Assembly (NCBI GenBank): GCA_959608625.1
Contig: CAUHQV010000025.1
Location: forward strand, 1 to 35,152
Origin: an uncultured Flavobacteriales bacterium
GTDB lineage: Bacteria > Bacteroidota > Bacteroidia > Flavobacteriales > UBA1820
Reading direction: 5' to 3'
Length of the DNA stretch: 35,152 nt
The position numbers and the translations under genes were made by a program. Numbering within the stretch: position 1 is the first letter of the stretch; every line of letters starts with the position of its first letter. Positions 15,053 through 23,397 of the stretch are shown here, in pieces. The notes under the pieces were generated by a model. That model was not told the DNA's origin. It did not search any database and saw only the letters and a program-made list of their open reading frames with translations.

Positions 15053-15945
15053 GCAAGAAAGTATTGGGACGAGGGCTATCGGCCCTTCTGAGCGACGCGA
15101 AGAACGACATCAACTCCGCCAACGACGAAGGCGCCAGCAAAATTGTAGGCAAGACGGCTGAAATAGACATCAGCACGATCTCCGCCAATCCGTTCCAGCC
15201 GCGCACCCAGTTCAGCGAAGAGCACCTGGGGGAACTGGCCGCTTCTATCCGGCAGTTCGGGGTCATACAGCCCATCACCGTACGCAAGAACGGGTTCAAT
15301 TCTTTCCAGCTCATTTCCGGGGAGCGCCGTTTCCGGGCCGCAAAATTAGCGGGCCTCACCCAAATACCGGCCTACATCCGCCTGGCCAACGACCAGGAAA
15401 TGCTGGAAATGGCCCTGATCGAAAATATCCAGCGCCGCGATCTCGACCCGATCGAAGTGGCCACTTCGTTCAAGCAATTGATCGACAGTTGCGACCTCAC
15501 CCAGGAACAGATGAGTGAACGCGTGGGCAAAAAGCGCAGTACGATCACCAATTACCTGCGCCTGCTGAAACTGGAACCCGTGATCCAGGCCGGCATGCGC
15601 GACGGCATCCTGTCGATGGGGCACGGCCGCGCCTTGATAAATGTAGAAGACCCCGCTGCCCAGATGAAGATCTACCAGATGATCATCGAGGGAAATCTCT
15701 CTGTGCGCCAGACTGAAAAACTGGTCAAGGATTACCAGGATGGGGTACTGGACAAGGAAAAAGCCCCCCAGAAAAAAACAGCGGAACTGCCGGAAGAATT
15801 CGCCGGGGCCGTACGGAGCCTGGGCAATAACCTGGGAACCAAAGTGAACATCAGCGTCGACGGTAAAGGCCGGGGCCGTATCGTGATCCCGTTCTCCTCC
15901 CACGAAGACTTCCAGCGCATAAAGAATCTTTTGGAAAAAAACTGA
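15049..15945 (+). CDS. parB: Chromosome-partitioning protein ParB (Spo0J)
   Basis: Binds parS sites and spreads as a CTP-dependent clamp on DNA; 298 residues. The start MSKKVLGRGLSALL is typical of chromosomal ParB and is set by the 4-bp overlap with parA, although the frame stays open much further upstream. Motifs: NPFQPRTQFSEEHLGELAASI (47-67), the CTP/arginine patch GERRFRAAKLAG (91-102), ENIQRRDLDPIEVA (125-138), and a helix-turn-helix at about 151-172 (TQEQMSERVGKKRSTITNYL). The C-terminal dimerisation domain is at about 255-298. I found no parS consensus in the window. Confidence 0.95.
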   Translation: MSKKVLGRGLSALLSDAKNDINSANDEGASKIVGKTAEIDISTISANPFQPRTQFSEEHLGELAASIRQFGVIQPITVRKNGFNSFQLISGERRFRAAKLAGLTQIPAYIRLANDQEMLEMALIENIQRRDLDPIEVATSFKQLIDSCDLTQEQMSERVGKKRSTITNYLRLLKLEPVIQAGMRDGILSMGHGRALINVEDPAAQMKIYQMIIEGNLSVRQTEKLVKDYQDGVLDKEKAPQKKTAELPEEFAGAVRSLGNNLGTKVNISVDGKGRGRIVIPFSSHEDFQRIKNLLEKN

Positions 15946-15957
15946 AAACGGATACCA

Positions 15958-16974
15958 TTGACTGGCTTGAGGTTACATATTCTCTTTTTCATTTTTGCCG
16001 CCGGAGTATCCGCCCCGCTTGCCGGGCAGCAGTCCGCAGGCAACGTTTCTGACACGCTAAAAACCACCCCGTCCGGTAAACAGGAAATGAGCGTACAGCA
16101 GGCGATCGAGATACTCAGCCGACAGGGAGGCGATACACTGAAGGCCAGCGAGGTAAAGAAACTGGAACGCCAGCAGGCAAAAGAAGCCAAAAGGCAGGCC
16201 GCGAATGCGAAAAAGCTGGAAAAGCTGAAAAAAGCCGAGGATAAAAGGCTGGCTAAAGAGCTGAAAAAAGAAGAAAAACAACGGAAAGAGGTCGCCGAAT
16301 ATTTCAGTCATATCGTCACAGACACTACCCGCAAGCCTTTTGTCGCCGATACGACCAACCGCGACCCGCTGCTCGACAGTTTGACCATTCCCAATACGGA
16401 TTATTATAAAAAGGACGACTCGACCATGGTGGGCGAGGCCCTGATGCTGAAAAAACCGCCGGCCCCAAAGCCGAAAAGCGCAGCCCATGCGGCATTCCTT
16501 TCGGCCATCGTCCCGGGACTGGGCCAGATATACGGCGGCTCCCAATGGTGGATGGCTCCGATCTTTTGGGGCGGAATGACCGGAACGATCATGGCCGTAT
16601 CCTATTACAACGGTTATTACAACGACTTCCGGAAAGAGTACAAATACCGTATCCGCACCGGCGAGGTCAATGATTACGAGTATTTCACCAACGAAATGCT
16701 TGTCGACCGGATGCAGTATGCCGAACGGCAGCGCGACCTGTGGGTCATCGGCACGGTAGGCATTTACCTGCTCAACGTGCTGCACGCCAACGTATCCGTC
16801 CAACTCAACGAATTCCGGATCCAGAAAAAGCACCGCAAAATGCTGGAATTGCAGAATGTGTTCGACCAGCAGCCCATGCCTTCGTCCATGACGTTCTCCC
16901 CGGCCATGATCCAGCCTAATATGGGGGTCAACATCCTTCCGGCTCCCGGGATAAAACTAGCTATCGATTTCTAA
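15958..16974 (+). CDS. DUF5683 membrane protein
   Basis: A protein of unknown function found after parB in many Bacteroidales; 338 residues. It has a signal-peptide-like start (LRLHILFFIFAAGVSAPLAGQQ). A Lys/Glu/Ala-rich coiled-coil-like region follows (about 60-115: KKLERQQAKEAKRQAANAKK onward). Then comes a hydrophobic DUF5683-type core (about 175-285) with HAAFLSAIVPGLGQIYGGSQWW, at least two membrane segments and a Tyr-rich YYNGYYNDFRKEYKYR loop. No ATG lies between the parB stop and the signal sequence, so the TTG at 15958 is the likely start (a TTG at 15967 is the alternative). It lies 12 bp after parB. Confidence 0.8.
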   Translation: MTGLRLHILFFIFAAGVSAPLAGQQSAGNVSDTLKTTPSGKQEMSVQQAIEILSRQGGDTLKASEVKKLERQQAKEAKRQAANAKKLEKLKKAEDKRLAKELKKEEKQRKEVAEYFSHIVTDTTRKPFVADTTNRDPLLDSLTIPNTDYYKKDDSTMVGEALMLKKPPAPKPKSAAHAAFLSAIVPGLGQIYGGSQWWMAPIFWGGMTGTIMAVSYYNGYYNDFRKEYKYRIRTGEVNDYEYFTNEMLVDRMQYAERQRDLWVIGTVGIYLLNVLHANVSVQLNEFRIQKKHRKMLELQNVFDQQPMPSSMTFSPAMIQPNMGVNILPAPGIKLAIDF

Positions 16975-16988
16975 AAAACGGGGGAGAA

Positions 16989-17741
16989 ATGAAAATCGCA
17001 TTGCTGGGTTACGGAAAAATGGGGCGCCTGATCGAAAAGATCGCTGCGGAACGCGGACACGAAATAGTCGCCCGGATAGATGAGCACACAGGATCGGCCG
17101 ACCTCTGCGGAGCGGACGTCGCCATCGACTTCAGCACGCCGAATGCAGCCCCCGGCAATATCCTGAACTGCCTTCAGGCCGGGATACCGGTGGTTTGCGG
17201 CACGACTGGCTGGAGCGAGGAATATCCCCGGATTCAAGCCGCGGTCGAAAAACAGAACGGCGCGCTACTATATTCTTCCAATTTTTCCTTAGGAGTCAAT
17301 CTCTTTTTCGAACTGAATAAATACCTGTCCCACCTGATGGAGCCTTTTCCACAGTACCGGGCCTCTGAAACAGAAGTACACCATATCCATAAACTGGACG
17401 CTCCCTCCGGCACAGCCATTACTTTGGCCGAAGGCATCGTACAGGGAAACAACCGCTACGATGGCTGGCAATTGGAAGAGGACGGGGAAATTATTCCGGA
17501 AAACAGAGTAGGCATCCGGGCCGTCCGAGAAGGAGAAGTCCCCGGCATCCATACTGTGATTTACACCAGCGAAGTGGATTCGGTCGAGATACGGCACGAG
17601 GCGTTTTCCCGGGATGGGTTTGCTTTGGGAGCAGTCATTGCCGCCGAATGGATCGTGGGGCGGAAAGGGATATTCTCCATGCGGGACGTTCTTTTCGATG
17701 GAAAAGATGCTGCCGGTAAGGCCGGAAGAGTCATAGAATAA
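16989..17741 (+). CDS. dapB: 4-hydroxy-tetrahydrodipicolinate reductase
   Basis: Reduces the DapA product with NAD(P)H on the path to diaminopimelate and lysine, feeding peptidoglycan synthesis. It has 250 residues. The dinucleotide-binding loop is LGYGKMGR (6-13). The catalytic and substrate site is EVHHIHKLDAPSGTA (129-143) with H131/H132 and K135. VVCGTTGW (68-75) and SSNFSLGVN (96-104) are also conserved. The start follows the DUF5683 stop by 14 bp, so it is probably cotranscribed. A 68-bp gap separates it from lepB. Confidence 0.96.
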   Translation: MKIALLGYGKMGRLIEKIAAERGHEIVARIDEHTGSADLCGADVAIDFSTPNAAPGNILNCLQAGIPVVCGTTGWSEEYPRIQAAVEKQNGALLYSSNFSLGVNLFFELNKYLSHLMEPFPQYRASETEVHHIHKLDAPSGTAITLAEGIVQGNNRYDGWQLEEDGEIIPENRVGIRAVREGEVPGIHTVIYTSEVDSVEIRHEAFSRDGFALGAVIAAEWIVGRKGIFSMRDVLFDGKDAAGKAGRVIE

Positions 17742-17809
17742 CGAATACTGTTCCCGGATTTACACCGGGGCGGAAAAACGGACGAGAATATCCGGTAAAA
17801 ATCGAAATT

Positions 17810-19345
17810 ATGAGCATAATACTGCTTTTATTGATCATGCAGGCGCTGCATTTCATATGCACCTGGCGCCTGTACGTACTGGCCGGGCAAAAAGCCTGGC
17901 AGGCGGCCGTGCCTGTTTATTCGGCGGTCGTGTTGATGCGCATCATCCAACGCCCCTGGTGGTGGGTTATCCTGCTGTATATCCCCGTAGTGGGCAATGT
18001 GATGGCCCTGGTCGTATGGTCGGATACCTGCCGGGCATTCGGTTTCCGCCGGTTTTGGGAGGTACTCCTTACCCTGCTCACCCTGGGTCTGTACTTGGCA
18101 TGGATAAGCTACAGCGGGAAAGCCGTTTACGACAGCAAATACAAGGAGCACCGCAATGCCCTCGATTCAAGTATCCTGGGTGCTATCGTATTTGCGACCG
18201 TGGCCGCCTCGGCCATAAAGGCTTTTACTTATGAAGCGTATACGATTCCCTCTTCCTCGATGGAAAGCACCATGCTGATAGGCGATTTTCTGTTCGTCAA
18301 CAAAATGAGCTACGGCACACGCATTGCCATGACGCCGCTGTCCTTTCCGCTGGTACACGATACTATTCCGCTGGTAAAAACCCGCTCTTATGTAAAAGGC
18401 GTCAACCTGCCCTACCTGCGCCTGCCGGCCTTGCGCAAGATAAAACGGAACGATATCGTGGTGTTCAACTGGCCGGCAGACAGCGCCGAGAAGCCGATCG
18501 ACAAGCGGATGAACTATATCAAACGGTGCGTGGCCGTCGCCGGGGATTCGCTGGAGATACGCCAGGGCGTCCTATATGTGAACGGACAGGAGCAGGAATG
18601 GAACCTCCGCGCCGAGCCTCAATGGGAATACCGGCTGGAATTACCGAATTCCTTTTACCAGTATCTGCTCAAAATAGGACTGGAAGTGACCTTCGTGGAC
18701 TACGACCGGACAAAAGGCACCGAGATCGTTTTTGCGAACCTTTCCGAGAAGAACTTAAATAAAGTACGCGCCACATTCCCTGGCATACAGGTTGAAAAAG
18801 TGATCCTCCCGCCCGGAGAGAACGACCGGGCCATGTTCCCGGCAGGAGCCCCGTACAATGTAGACAACTACGGTCCCCTGTATATCCCCAAAAAAGGCGA
18901 CCGTATCTCCCTGACCCTGGAAAACCTGCCCCAGTACCGCGACATCGTCGCCAAGTACGAAGGCAATTCGCTGGAAGTACGGGACGGACAGATATGGATA
19001 AACGGCGCTCCGGAGCGCGAATACACGATCCGCCAGGATTATTACTTCATGATGGGGGACAACCGGCACAACTCGCTCGACTCCCGCTACTGGGGATACG
19101 TACCGCACGACCACATCGTCGGCACTCCGGCCATGATCTGGCTGAGCATCGCTCCGGACGACGGCTCCACCCCCTTGTTCAAGCGCATCCGCACCGAACG
19201 GGTATTCTCGTTCCCGGGCAGCGACAGTCCCGTCAGATCGTATTTCTGGCCTATCGTGATCGCGGGGGGCGTGCTCTACGGAGCCTACAAGATCCTGCGG
19301 AAAAAAAACAGCAAAGAATCTAAAAAACCGGGGGCGAAGCGATGA
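17810..19345 (+). CDS. lepB: Signal peptidase I with extra N-terminal membrane domain
   Basis: Removes signal peptides from exported proteins at the cytoplasmic membrane. At 511 residues it is much longer than most. Residues 1-110 form an added domain with about three to four membrane helices and a Trp-rich loop (RPWWWVILLYIPVVGNVMALVVW), similar to DUF5684-type domains. The S26 peptidase domain follows an anchor helix (123-140). The nucleophile is S150 in YTIPSSSMESTM and the general base is K238 in YIKRCVAVAGDSLEI. The C-terminal motif MMGDNRHNSLDSRYWGYVP is intact. The last residues are basic after a final hydrophobic segment (IVIAGGVLYGAYKIL). Its stop overlaps the WbqC-like gene (ATGA). 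Confidence 0.93.
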   Translation: MSIILLLLIMQALHFICTWRLYVLAGQKAWQAAVPVYSAVVLMRIIQRPWWWVILLYIPVVGNVMALVVWSDTCRAFGFRRFWEVLLTLLTLGLYLAWISYSGKAVYDSKYKEHRNALDSSILGAIVFATVAASAIKAFTYEAYTIPSSSMESTMLIGDFLFVNKMSYGTRIAMTPLSFPLVHDTIPLVKTRSYVKGVNLPYLRLPALRKIKRNDIVVFNWPADSAEKPIDKRMNYIKRCVAVAGDSLEIRQGVLYVNGQEQEWNLRAEPQWEYRLELPNSFYQYLLKIGLEVTFVDYDRTKGTEIVFANLSEKNLNKVRATFPGIQVEKVILPPGENDRAMFPAGAPYNVDNYGPLYIPKKGDRISLTLENLPQYRDIVAKYEGNSLEVRDGQIWINGAPEREYTIRQDYYFMMGDNRHNSLDSRYWGYVPHDHIVGTPAMIWLSIAPDDGSTPLFKRIRTERVFSFPGSDSPVRSYFWPIVIAGGVLYGAYKILRKKNSKESKKPGAKR

Positions 19346-19974
19346 AAACCTTGTTTTCCAGCGCCTATTTTGCCCCTGTGGAATATTACGCCCATTGGGT
19401 GCAGGCCGGACAGCCAGTGATCGATACGCACGAAAATTACCAGAAACAGTCCTACCGGTCACGCGCTTACATCGGAGGAGCGAACGGCTCCCAGGCCGTC
19501 ACGATACCCATCGTACACACCGAACAAGGGCCGGGACACCAAAAGATGTCCGAAGCGCTGACCGTGCTGGAATTCCGCTGGCCCCAGCAGCATTTCCGTT
19601 CGCTGGAGACTGCCTACCGGACTTCCCCCTATTTCGAATATTACGAAGACCGTTTCCGGGCGCTTTATTTCGGGGAGCATACGGCGCAGCTTTTGGATTT
19701 CAACCTGCAAGCCCATCGCCTGGTATGCGATCTGCTGGGTATTCCGGGCGAACCGGAGACAACCGCCGGTTATGAAGAGCACCCGGCCGACACCCTGGAT
19801 TTGCGGAAAGCTTTCTCTCCGAAACAGCGGGGCGGGACAGTGTTCGCGCCTTATACCCAAGTGTTCGAAAACAAATTCGGATTTCAGGAAAACCTCAGCA
19901 TCGCCGATCTGCTGTTCTGCGTCGGGCCCGATTCGCTGGAATACCTGAAGAACGTAAAACTGGACAGACGATGA
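19342..19974 (+). CDS. WbqC family protein
   Basis: A 210-residue protein of the WbqC-like family, named after a gene in an O-antigen cluster. The biochemical function is not established. Family-type segments include the start SSAYFAPVEYYA, YQKQSYRSRAYIGGANGSQAVTIPI (33-57), FRSLETAYRTSPYFEYYED (85-103) and the C-terminal LSIADLLFCVGPDSLEYL. No signal peptide is evident. It overlaps lepB by 4 bp at its start and ribF by 4 bp at its end, so it is translated as part of the same operon. The lepB-WbqC pairing is common in Bacteroidales. Confidence 0.85.
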   Translation: MKTLFSSAYFAPVEYYAHWVQAGQPVIDTHENYQKQSYRSRAYIGGANGSQAVTIPIVHTEQGPGHQKMSEALTVLEFRWPQQHFRSLETAYRTSPYFEYYEDRFRALYFGEHTAQLLDFNLQAHRLVCDLLGIPGEPETTAGYEEHPADTLDLRKAFSPKQRGGTVFAPYTQVFENKFGFQENLSIADLLFCVGPDSLEYLKNVKLDRR

Positions 19975-20915
19975 AGATATACGAAGGATTCGACGGGATA
20001 AAAAAAGAGGATATTCCCGGTGGCACCGTGGTGACCGTCGGCACGTTCGACGGCATTCATACCGCCCATGCCGAACTGTTGAGGATACTGACGGACAAAG
20101 CCCGGTCTTTGGGCACTAAAAGTGCGGTAGTGACCTTCCGTCCCCATCCCCGCGCGTTCTTCTGCCCGCAAGGCGACCTCCGGCTGTTGTCCGACGAAAC
20201 GGAAAAAGCCGCTATGATCCAGCGGGCAGGCGTCGACATCCTGGTCATACAGCCTTTTTCGCAGGCTTTCGCGGCCCTGACGGCGGAAGAATTCCTCCGG
20301 GACTACCTCATCGGCATCCTCGGAGCCAAAGCCATCGTCACGGGATACGACCATAGTTTCGGCCGGGAAAAGAAAAACGCCTACGAATTCCTCCGGGAAA
20401 AGAAAAACGCATACCCTGTAGAACCCATATTGGTGCCCCGGATGGAGTACAACGGCATCACCGTCAGCTCTTCTTCGGTGCGCCGCGCGGTGGAAGGCGG
20501 CGATATACTCTTGGCGGAAAAACTGCTGGGAAGACCTTACAGCCTCCACGGGAAGGTCGTCCGAGGCAAACAACTGGGCCGCACGATCGGCTATCCGACC
20601 GCCAATATTGAAGTCGCCGAAAAATCGAAACTACTGCCCCCGGACGGGGTATATGCCGTCCGCGTCCTTCTGGACGGACAGGCGTTCGGCGGGATGATGA
20701 ACATAGGCATCCGCCCGACGGTGGACGACTATCCGGGCCGCTCGGTCGAGGTGAATATTTTCGATTTCGACCGGGATATCTACGGGCAGTCCCTCGCGGT
20801 GGAGATCGTCGCGTGGATACGCTCCGAAGTCAAATTCAGTTCCATCGACAACCTGAAGGAACAGTTGGGCAAAGACGCCGTAAAATGCCGGCAGGTGCTG
20901 GTAAGCGCTTTATAA
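19971..20915 (+). CDS. ribF: Bifunctional riboflavin kinase / FMN adenylyltransferase
   Basis: Makes FMN and then FAD from riboflavin; 314 residues, the usual length. The N-terminal adenylyltransferase domain has VTVGTFDGIHTAHAELL (21-37), in which the usual HxGH motif reads HTAH (30-33). It continues with TFRPHPRAFF, then GYDHSFGREKKNAY and VSSSSVRRAV. The C-terminal flavokinase domain starts at about residue 185 and has GRTIGYPTANIEV with PTAN (209-212). Residues 132-148 contain the word REKKNAY twice, encoded by near-identical DNA 30 bp apart. The gene overlaps the WbqC gene by 4 bp and ends at a terminator, closing the long operon. Confidence 0.94.
   Translation: MKIYEGFDGIKKEDIPGGTVVTVGTFDGIHTAHAELLRILTDKARSLGTKSAVVTFRPHPRAFFCPQGDLRLLSDETEKAAMIQRAGVDILVIQPFSQAFAALTAEEFLRDYLIGILGAKAIVTGYDHSFGREKKNAYEFLREKKNAYPVEPILVPRMEYNGITVSSSSVRRAVEGGDILLAEKLLGRPYSLHGKVVRGKQLGRTIGYPTANIEVAEKSKLLPPDGVYAVRVLLDGQAFGGMMNIGIRPTVDDYPGRSVEVNIFDFDRDIYGQSLAVEIVAWIRSEVKFSSIDNLKEQLGKDAVKCRQVLVSAL
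20363..20410 (+). repeat. Direct repeat inside ribF
   Basis: The 18-bp sequence CCGGGAAAAGAAAAACGC occurs at 20363-20380 and again at 20393-20410, a 30-bp period. It is in frame and encodes REKKNA twice. The protein is not longer than its relatives, so this looks like sequence homogenisation or chance more than an insertion. Confidence 0.85.
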
Positions 20916-20921
20916 AACGAA

Positions 20922-20952
20922 AAATCCCGCGGCAATCGCGGGATTTTTTATA
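20922..20952. terminator. Terminator between ribF and pyrD
   Basis: AAATCCCGCG (20922-20931) and CGCGGGATTT (20937-20946) form a perfect 10-bp stem with a 5-nt loop, flanked by A-rich and T-rich tracts. It can end both the plus-strand ribF operon and the minus-strand pyrD operon. Confidence 0.85.
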
Positions 20953-20980
20953 GCACGAATATTTTTTTCCCGGCGGTAAT

Positions 20981-22033
20981 TTAATCGATCTTCGCTCCCA
21001 TCCACTTCTCCACCGCCTTGTCGATACGTCCTACCAAGGCCGGCCCTTCGTAGATGAATCCCGTATAAAGCTGCACCAGGCTGGCTCCGGCTTCCAGTTT
21101 TTCGATGGCATCCTCCGGCGTCATAATGCCTCCGACCCCGATGATGGGGAATGCCCCCCCGCTGCGGTCGTGCAGGTAACGGATCACTTCCGTCGCCCGC
21201 TCGGTAAGCAGCGAACCGGACAATCCGCCGGCCCCCATCCGCTCTACGCGGCGCATCGGGGTAGCGAAGATCATCTCCCGGCTGATGGTCGTATTGGTTG
21301 CGATAACCCCGTCTATATGAGTCTCTGCCACGATTTCAATGATATCGTCCAACTGCTCGTCCGTCAGGTCGGGGGCTATCTTCAGCAGGATAGGCTTTCG
21401 GGCCGGGCGGGAGGAATTATGCAATTGAAGAGCGGATAATATTTCTGTCAAAGGCCCTTTTTGCTGGAGATCACGCAACCCTGGCGTATTGGGGGAGGAC
21501 ACGTTGACCGCAAAGTAATCGACATAGGGATAAAGCGCATCGAAACACTTGAGGTAATCCGATACCGCATTTTCATTGGGGGTCACCTTGTTTTTACCGA
21601 TATTCCCCCCGATGATCACGTCCGTACGGCGTTTTTTCAGGTGTTTTACCACTTCCTCCACCCCGGAATTATTGAATCCCATCCGGTTGATCAGGCTATG
21701 GTCGGCCACCAGGCGGAACAGCCGGGGGGCCGGATTGCCCGGCTGAGGCAATGGGGTTACCGTACCGATCTCGACGAACGAAAAGCCCAGCGCTCCCAAC
21801 GCGTCAAAAGCCTGCGCATCCTTGTCCAGCCCGGCAGCGATCCCTACCGGGGAGGGAAACTTGATCCCGAATACCTCTTTGGCCAAAGCCGGGCGCTTCC
21901 GGGAAAAAAGGGCGGATATAATCGCGAGCCCGAAAGGTATCTTCTGGGCGATGCGCAGCACAAAAAAAGTGAACGTATGGGCTTTTTCCGGTGAAAACCG
22001 GAAAAGTATCGGGCGTATAAGTACTTTATACAT
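20981..22033 (-). CDS. pyrD: Dihydroorotate dehydrogenase, class 2 (quinone)
   Basis: Oxidises dihydroorotate to orotate in pyrimidine synthesis, passing electrons to the quinone pool at the membrane. Its 350 residues include the N-terminal helical extension of class 2 enzymes (MYKVLIRPILFRFSPEKAHT onward, 1-45) that binds membrane and quinone. FMN-site motifs are VGIAAGLDKD (63-72), EIGTVTP (88-94), INRMGFNN (115-122) and FAVNVSSPNTPGLR (174-187), whose Ser is the catalytic base of class 2. Phosphate-binding VGGIMT lies near 300. It is the last gene of a four-gene minus-strand operon, 6 bp after an unrecognised gene. Confidence 0.95.
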   Translation of the reverse strand: MYKVLIRPILFRFSPEKAHTFTFFVLRIAQKIPFGLAIISALFSRKRPALAKEVFGIKFPSPVGIAAGLDKDAQAFDALGALGFSFVEIGTVTPLPQPGNPAPRLFRLVADHSLINRMGFNNSGVEEVVKHLKKRRTDVIIGGNIGKNKVTPNENAVSDYLKCFDALYPYVDYFAVNVSSPNTPGLRDLQQKGPLTEILSALQLHNSSRPARKPILLKIAPDLTDEQLDDIIEIVAETHIDGVIATNTTISREMIFATPMRRVERMGAGGLSGSLLTERATEVIRYLHDRSGGAFPIIGVGGIMTPEDAIEKLEAGASLVQLYTGFIYEGPALVGRIDKAVEKWMGAKID

Positions 22034-22039
22034 GGAATA

Positions 22040-22594
22040 TCAATGTTTGTCTTTTTCTTCTTTCGAGAGCTCCGCCTGGATCATCCCGGCACACAGGCTG
22101 CCGACTGTCCGGCGGGTGGTATTGGACAGAACGACCAATTGCGCATACACATCGGCCGGTAATTCCAGTTCGACCGTCCGGGTACATACAGCCGGAAAAA
22201 CTACAGCCACGGCGATGATACCTTCTCCTGCGCAGGGCATGGTCACCAGAACCTCCGCGCGGGCTTGCGCACCGGGCGACAGCCGGACGCAACGGAAATA
22301 CGGGGGAAGTTCATCGGCCGTTTCACTTCCGTACTTATCCAGCAGTTCCCGGATAGCCACCGCTTGACCTTCGTCCGTTATTTTTACCGTAACCTGATGA
22401 AGCCTATGGTCCCCGAACACATATTCGGCAGTAGCATACTCGATCGTCTTATTCCCTTTTTTCACCACCACCCGTTCGGGGGGGCCGAAAAGGGCATAAA
22501 GATCGTCCTCGGCGCCTCCGGGTTTCAGCCCCAGGAACGCACCGCCGGAGAGCGCCTGCTCTATTTCCGCTTTCAGGTCGAACCCAGCCTCCAT
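22040..22594 (-). CDS. Unrecognised two-part protein with a possible C-terminal ribbon-helix-helix
   Basis: A 184-residue protein I cannot place in a named family. No signal peptide or membrane segment is visible. The N-terminal part (about 18-75) has the pattern LGLKPGGAEDDLYALFGPPERV, then IEYATAEYVFGDHRLHQVTVKI. This G-x-x-x-[DE]-x3-[LF]-G-P-P...Y...F-x-x-x-R-L-x-x-V pattern recalls small stand-alone proteins in other bacteria, including some near toxin genes. The C-terminal part (about 139-178: RTVELELPADVYAQLVVLSN onward) resembles a ribbon-helix-helix: a short basic-flanked strand, a helix, TTRRTVGSL as the turn and a second helix. Both readings are by eye. It lies 11 bp after a DUF3298-like gene and 6 bp before pyrD. 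Confidence 0.7.
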   Translation of the reverse strand: MEAGFDLKAEIEQALSGGAFLGLKPGGAEDDLYALFGPPERVVVKKGNKTIEYATAEYVFGDHRLHQVTVKITDEGQAVAIRELLDKYGSETADELPPYFRCVRLSPGAQARAEVLVTMPCAGEGIIAVAVVFPAVCTRTVELELPADVYAQLVVLSNTTRRTVGSLCAGMIQAELSKEEKDKH

Positions 22595-22605
22595 CTTTTT
22601 ATAGA

Positions 22606-23391
22606 TTATAACTTATAAAAGGAGCCCACGATATTTTCCGGCAGGAAAACATCCCCGTCCGGCAGAATATTGGGCGCTATTTTATTCATGTCGTAATGGA
22701 ACGCCGCTCCATCGGCGTTTAAAGCAAAATCGTCCGTAAGGGGCAAGAGTCCGTCGGCCGGAAGGTTGATCCCCTGCTCTGCCAGGGGAATGCCATTGGT
22801 AGCTCCTACCTGCTGCAAAAAGACCCGCGTAAGCATCCGGCGCAATTCTAACACATCGGCGAATACTTCCCCGGCCCTAACCAAAGCTCCGGTCTGTTTG
22901 TCGAGCGTATAATATTTATGGGGCGAGGCAACCACCGTGAAAGGCGAATTGGTCGTAACCCGATACCGGAACGACATCCATCGCCCGCGGGCCCCATCGG
23001 CTTCCAAAACGGCATTATAGTACCAGGGAGCCGGAAATTCATCTTCATCATGGATATGCTCCCCGTCCAGGGTACAGCTGTCTGCTGCCAGACGATCCCG
23101 GACTATCTCCCACCGGGCGAAAAAACGGGCACAAAGCGTATCCGCGTTTTCCATATTCCCATATAGGATCCCGTTTACCAAAGAATCGGCAGCGGCCACC
23201 GCTTTTTCATTCTCCCCTTTAAATACGGGATACCTGAGGTTTACGGAAGCGCATACCGCACTTTGGAGCGAGTCGCATCCCTGTTCATACCGATGAATCC
23301 CGGCCATATCGAAAGATAGTTCCTTGCGGGCGCAACCGGCGGCCGACAGGATGAGCAGGAAAAAAGATACGATCCGGATATTTCTTTTCAT
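22606..23391 (-). CDS. DUF3298-like lipoprotein (RsiV/PdaC-type domain)
   Basis: A 261-residue secreted lipoprotein. The signal peptide ends in a lipobox, LSAAGC, with lipidated C20, so it should sit in the cell envelope. Residues 45-130 look like the first half of the domain (VNLRYPVFKGENEKAVAAADSLVNGIL). Residues 130-255 resemble DUF3298: YYTLDKQTGALVRAGEVFAD, an LPADGLLPLTDDFALNADGAAFHYDMNKIAP segment and a final FLPENIVGSF. It shares this layout with the adjacent upstream gene, so the two are tandem paralogues. Unlike its neighbour it lacks the EGGAHG motif. Domains of this kind occur in RsiV, which binds lysozyme, and in peptidoglycan enzymes. The role here is unknown. Confidence 0.8.
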   Translation of the reverse strand: MKRNIRIVSFFLLILSAAGCARKELSFDMAGIHRYEQGCDSLQSAVCASVNLRYPVFKGENEKAVAAADSLVNGILYGNMENADTLCARFFARWEIVRDRLAADSCTLDGEHIHDEDEFPAPWYYNAVLEADGARGRWMSFRYRVTTNSPFTVVASPHKYYTLDKQTGALVRAGEVFADVLELRRMLTRVFLQQVGATNGIPLAEQGINLPADGLLPLTDDFALNADGAAFHYDMNKIAPNILPDGDVFLPENIVGSFYKL

Positions 23392-23397
23392 AGGGAT

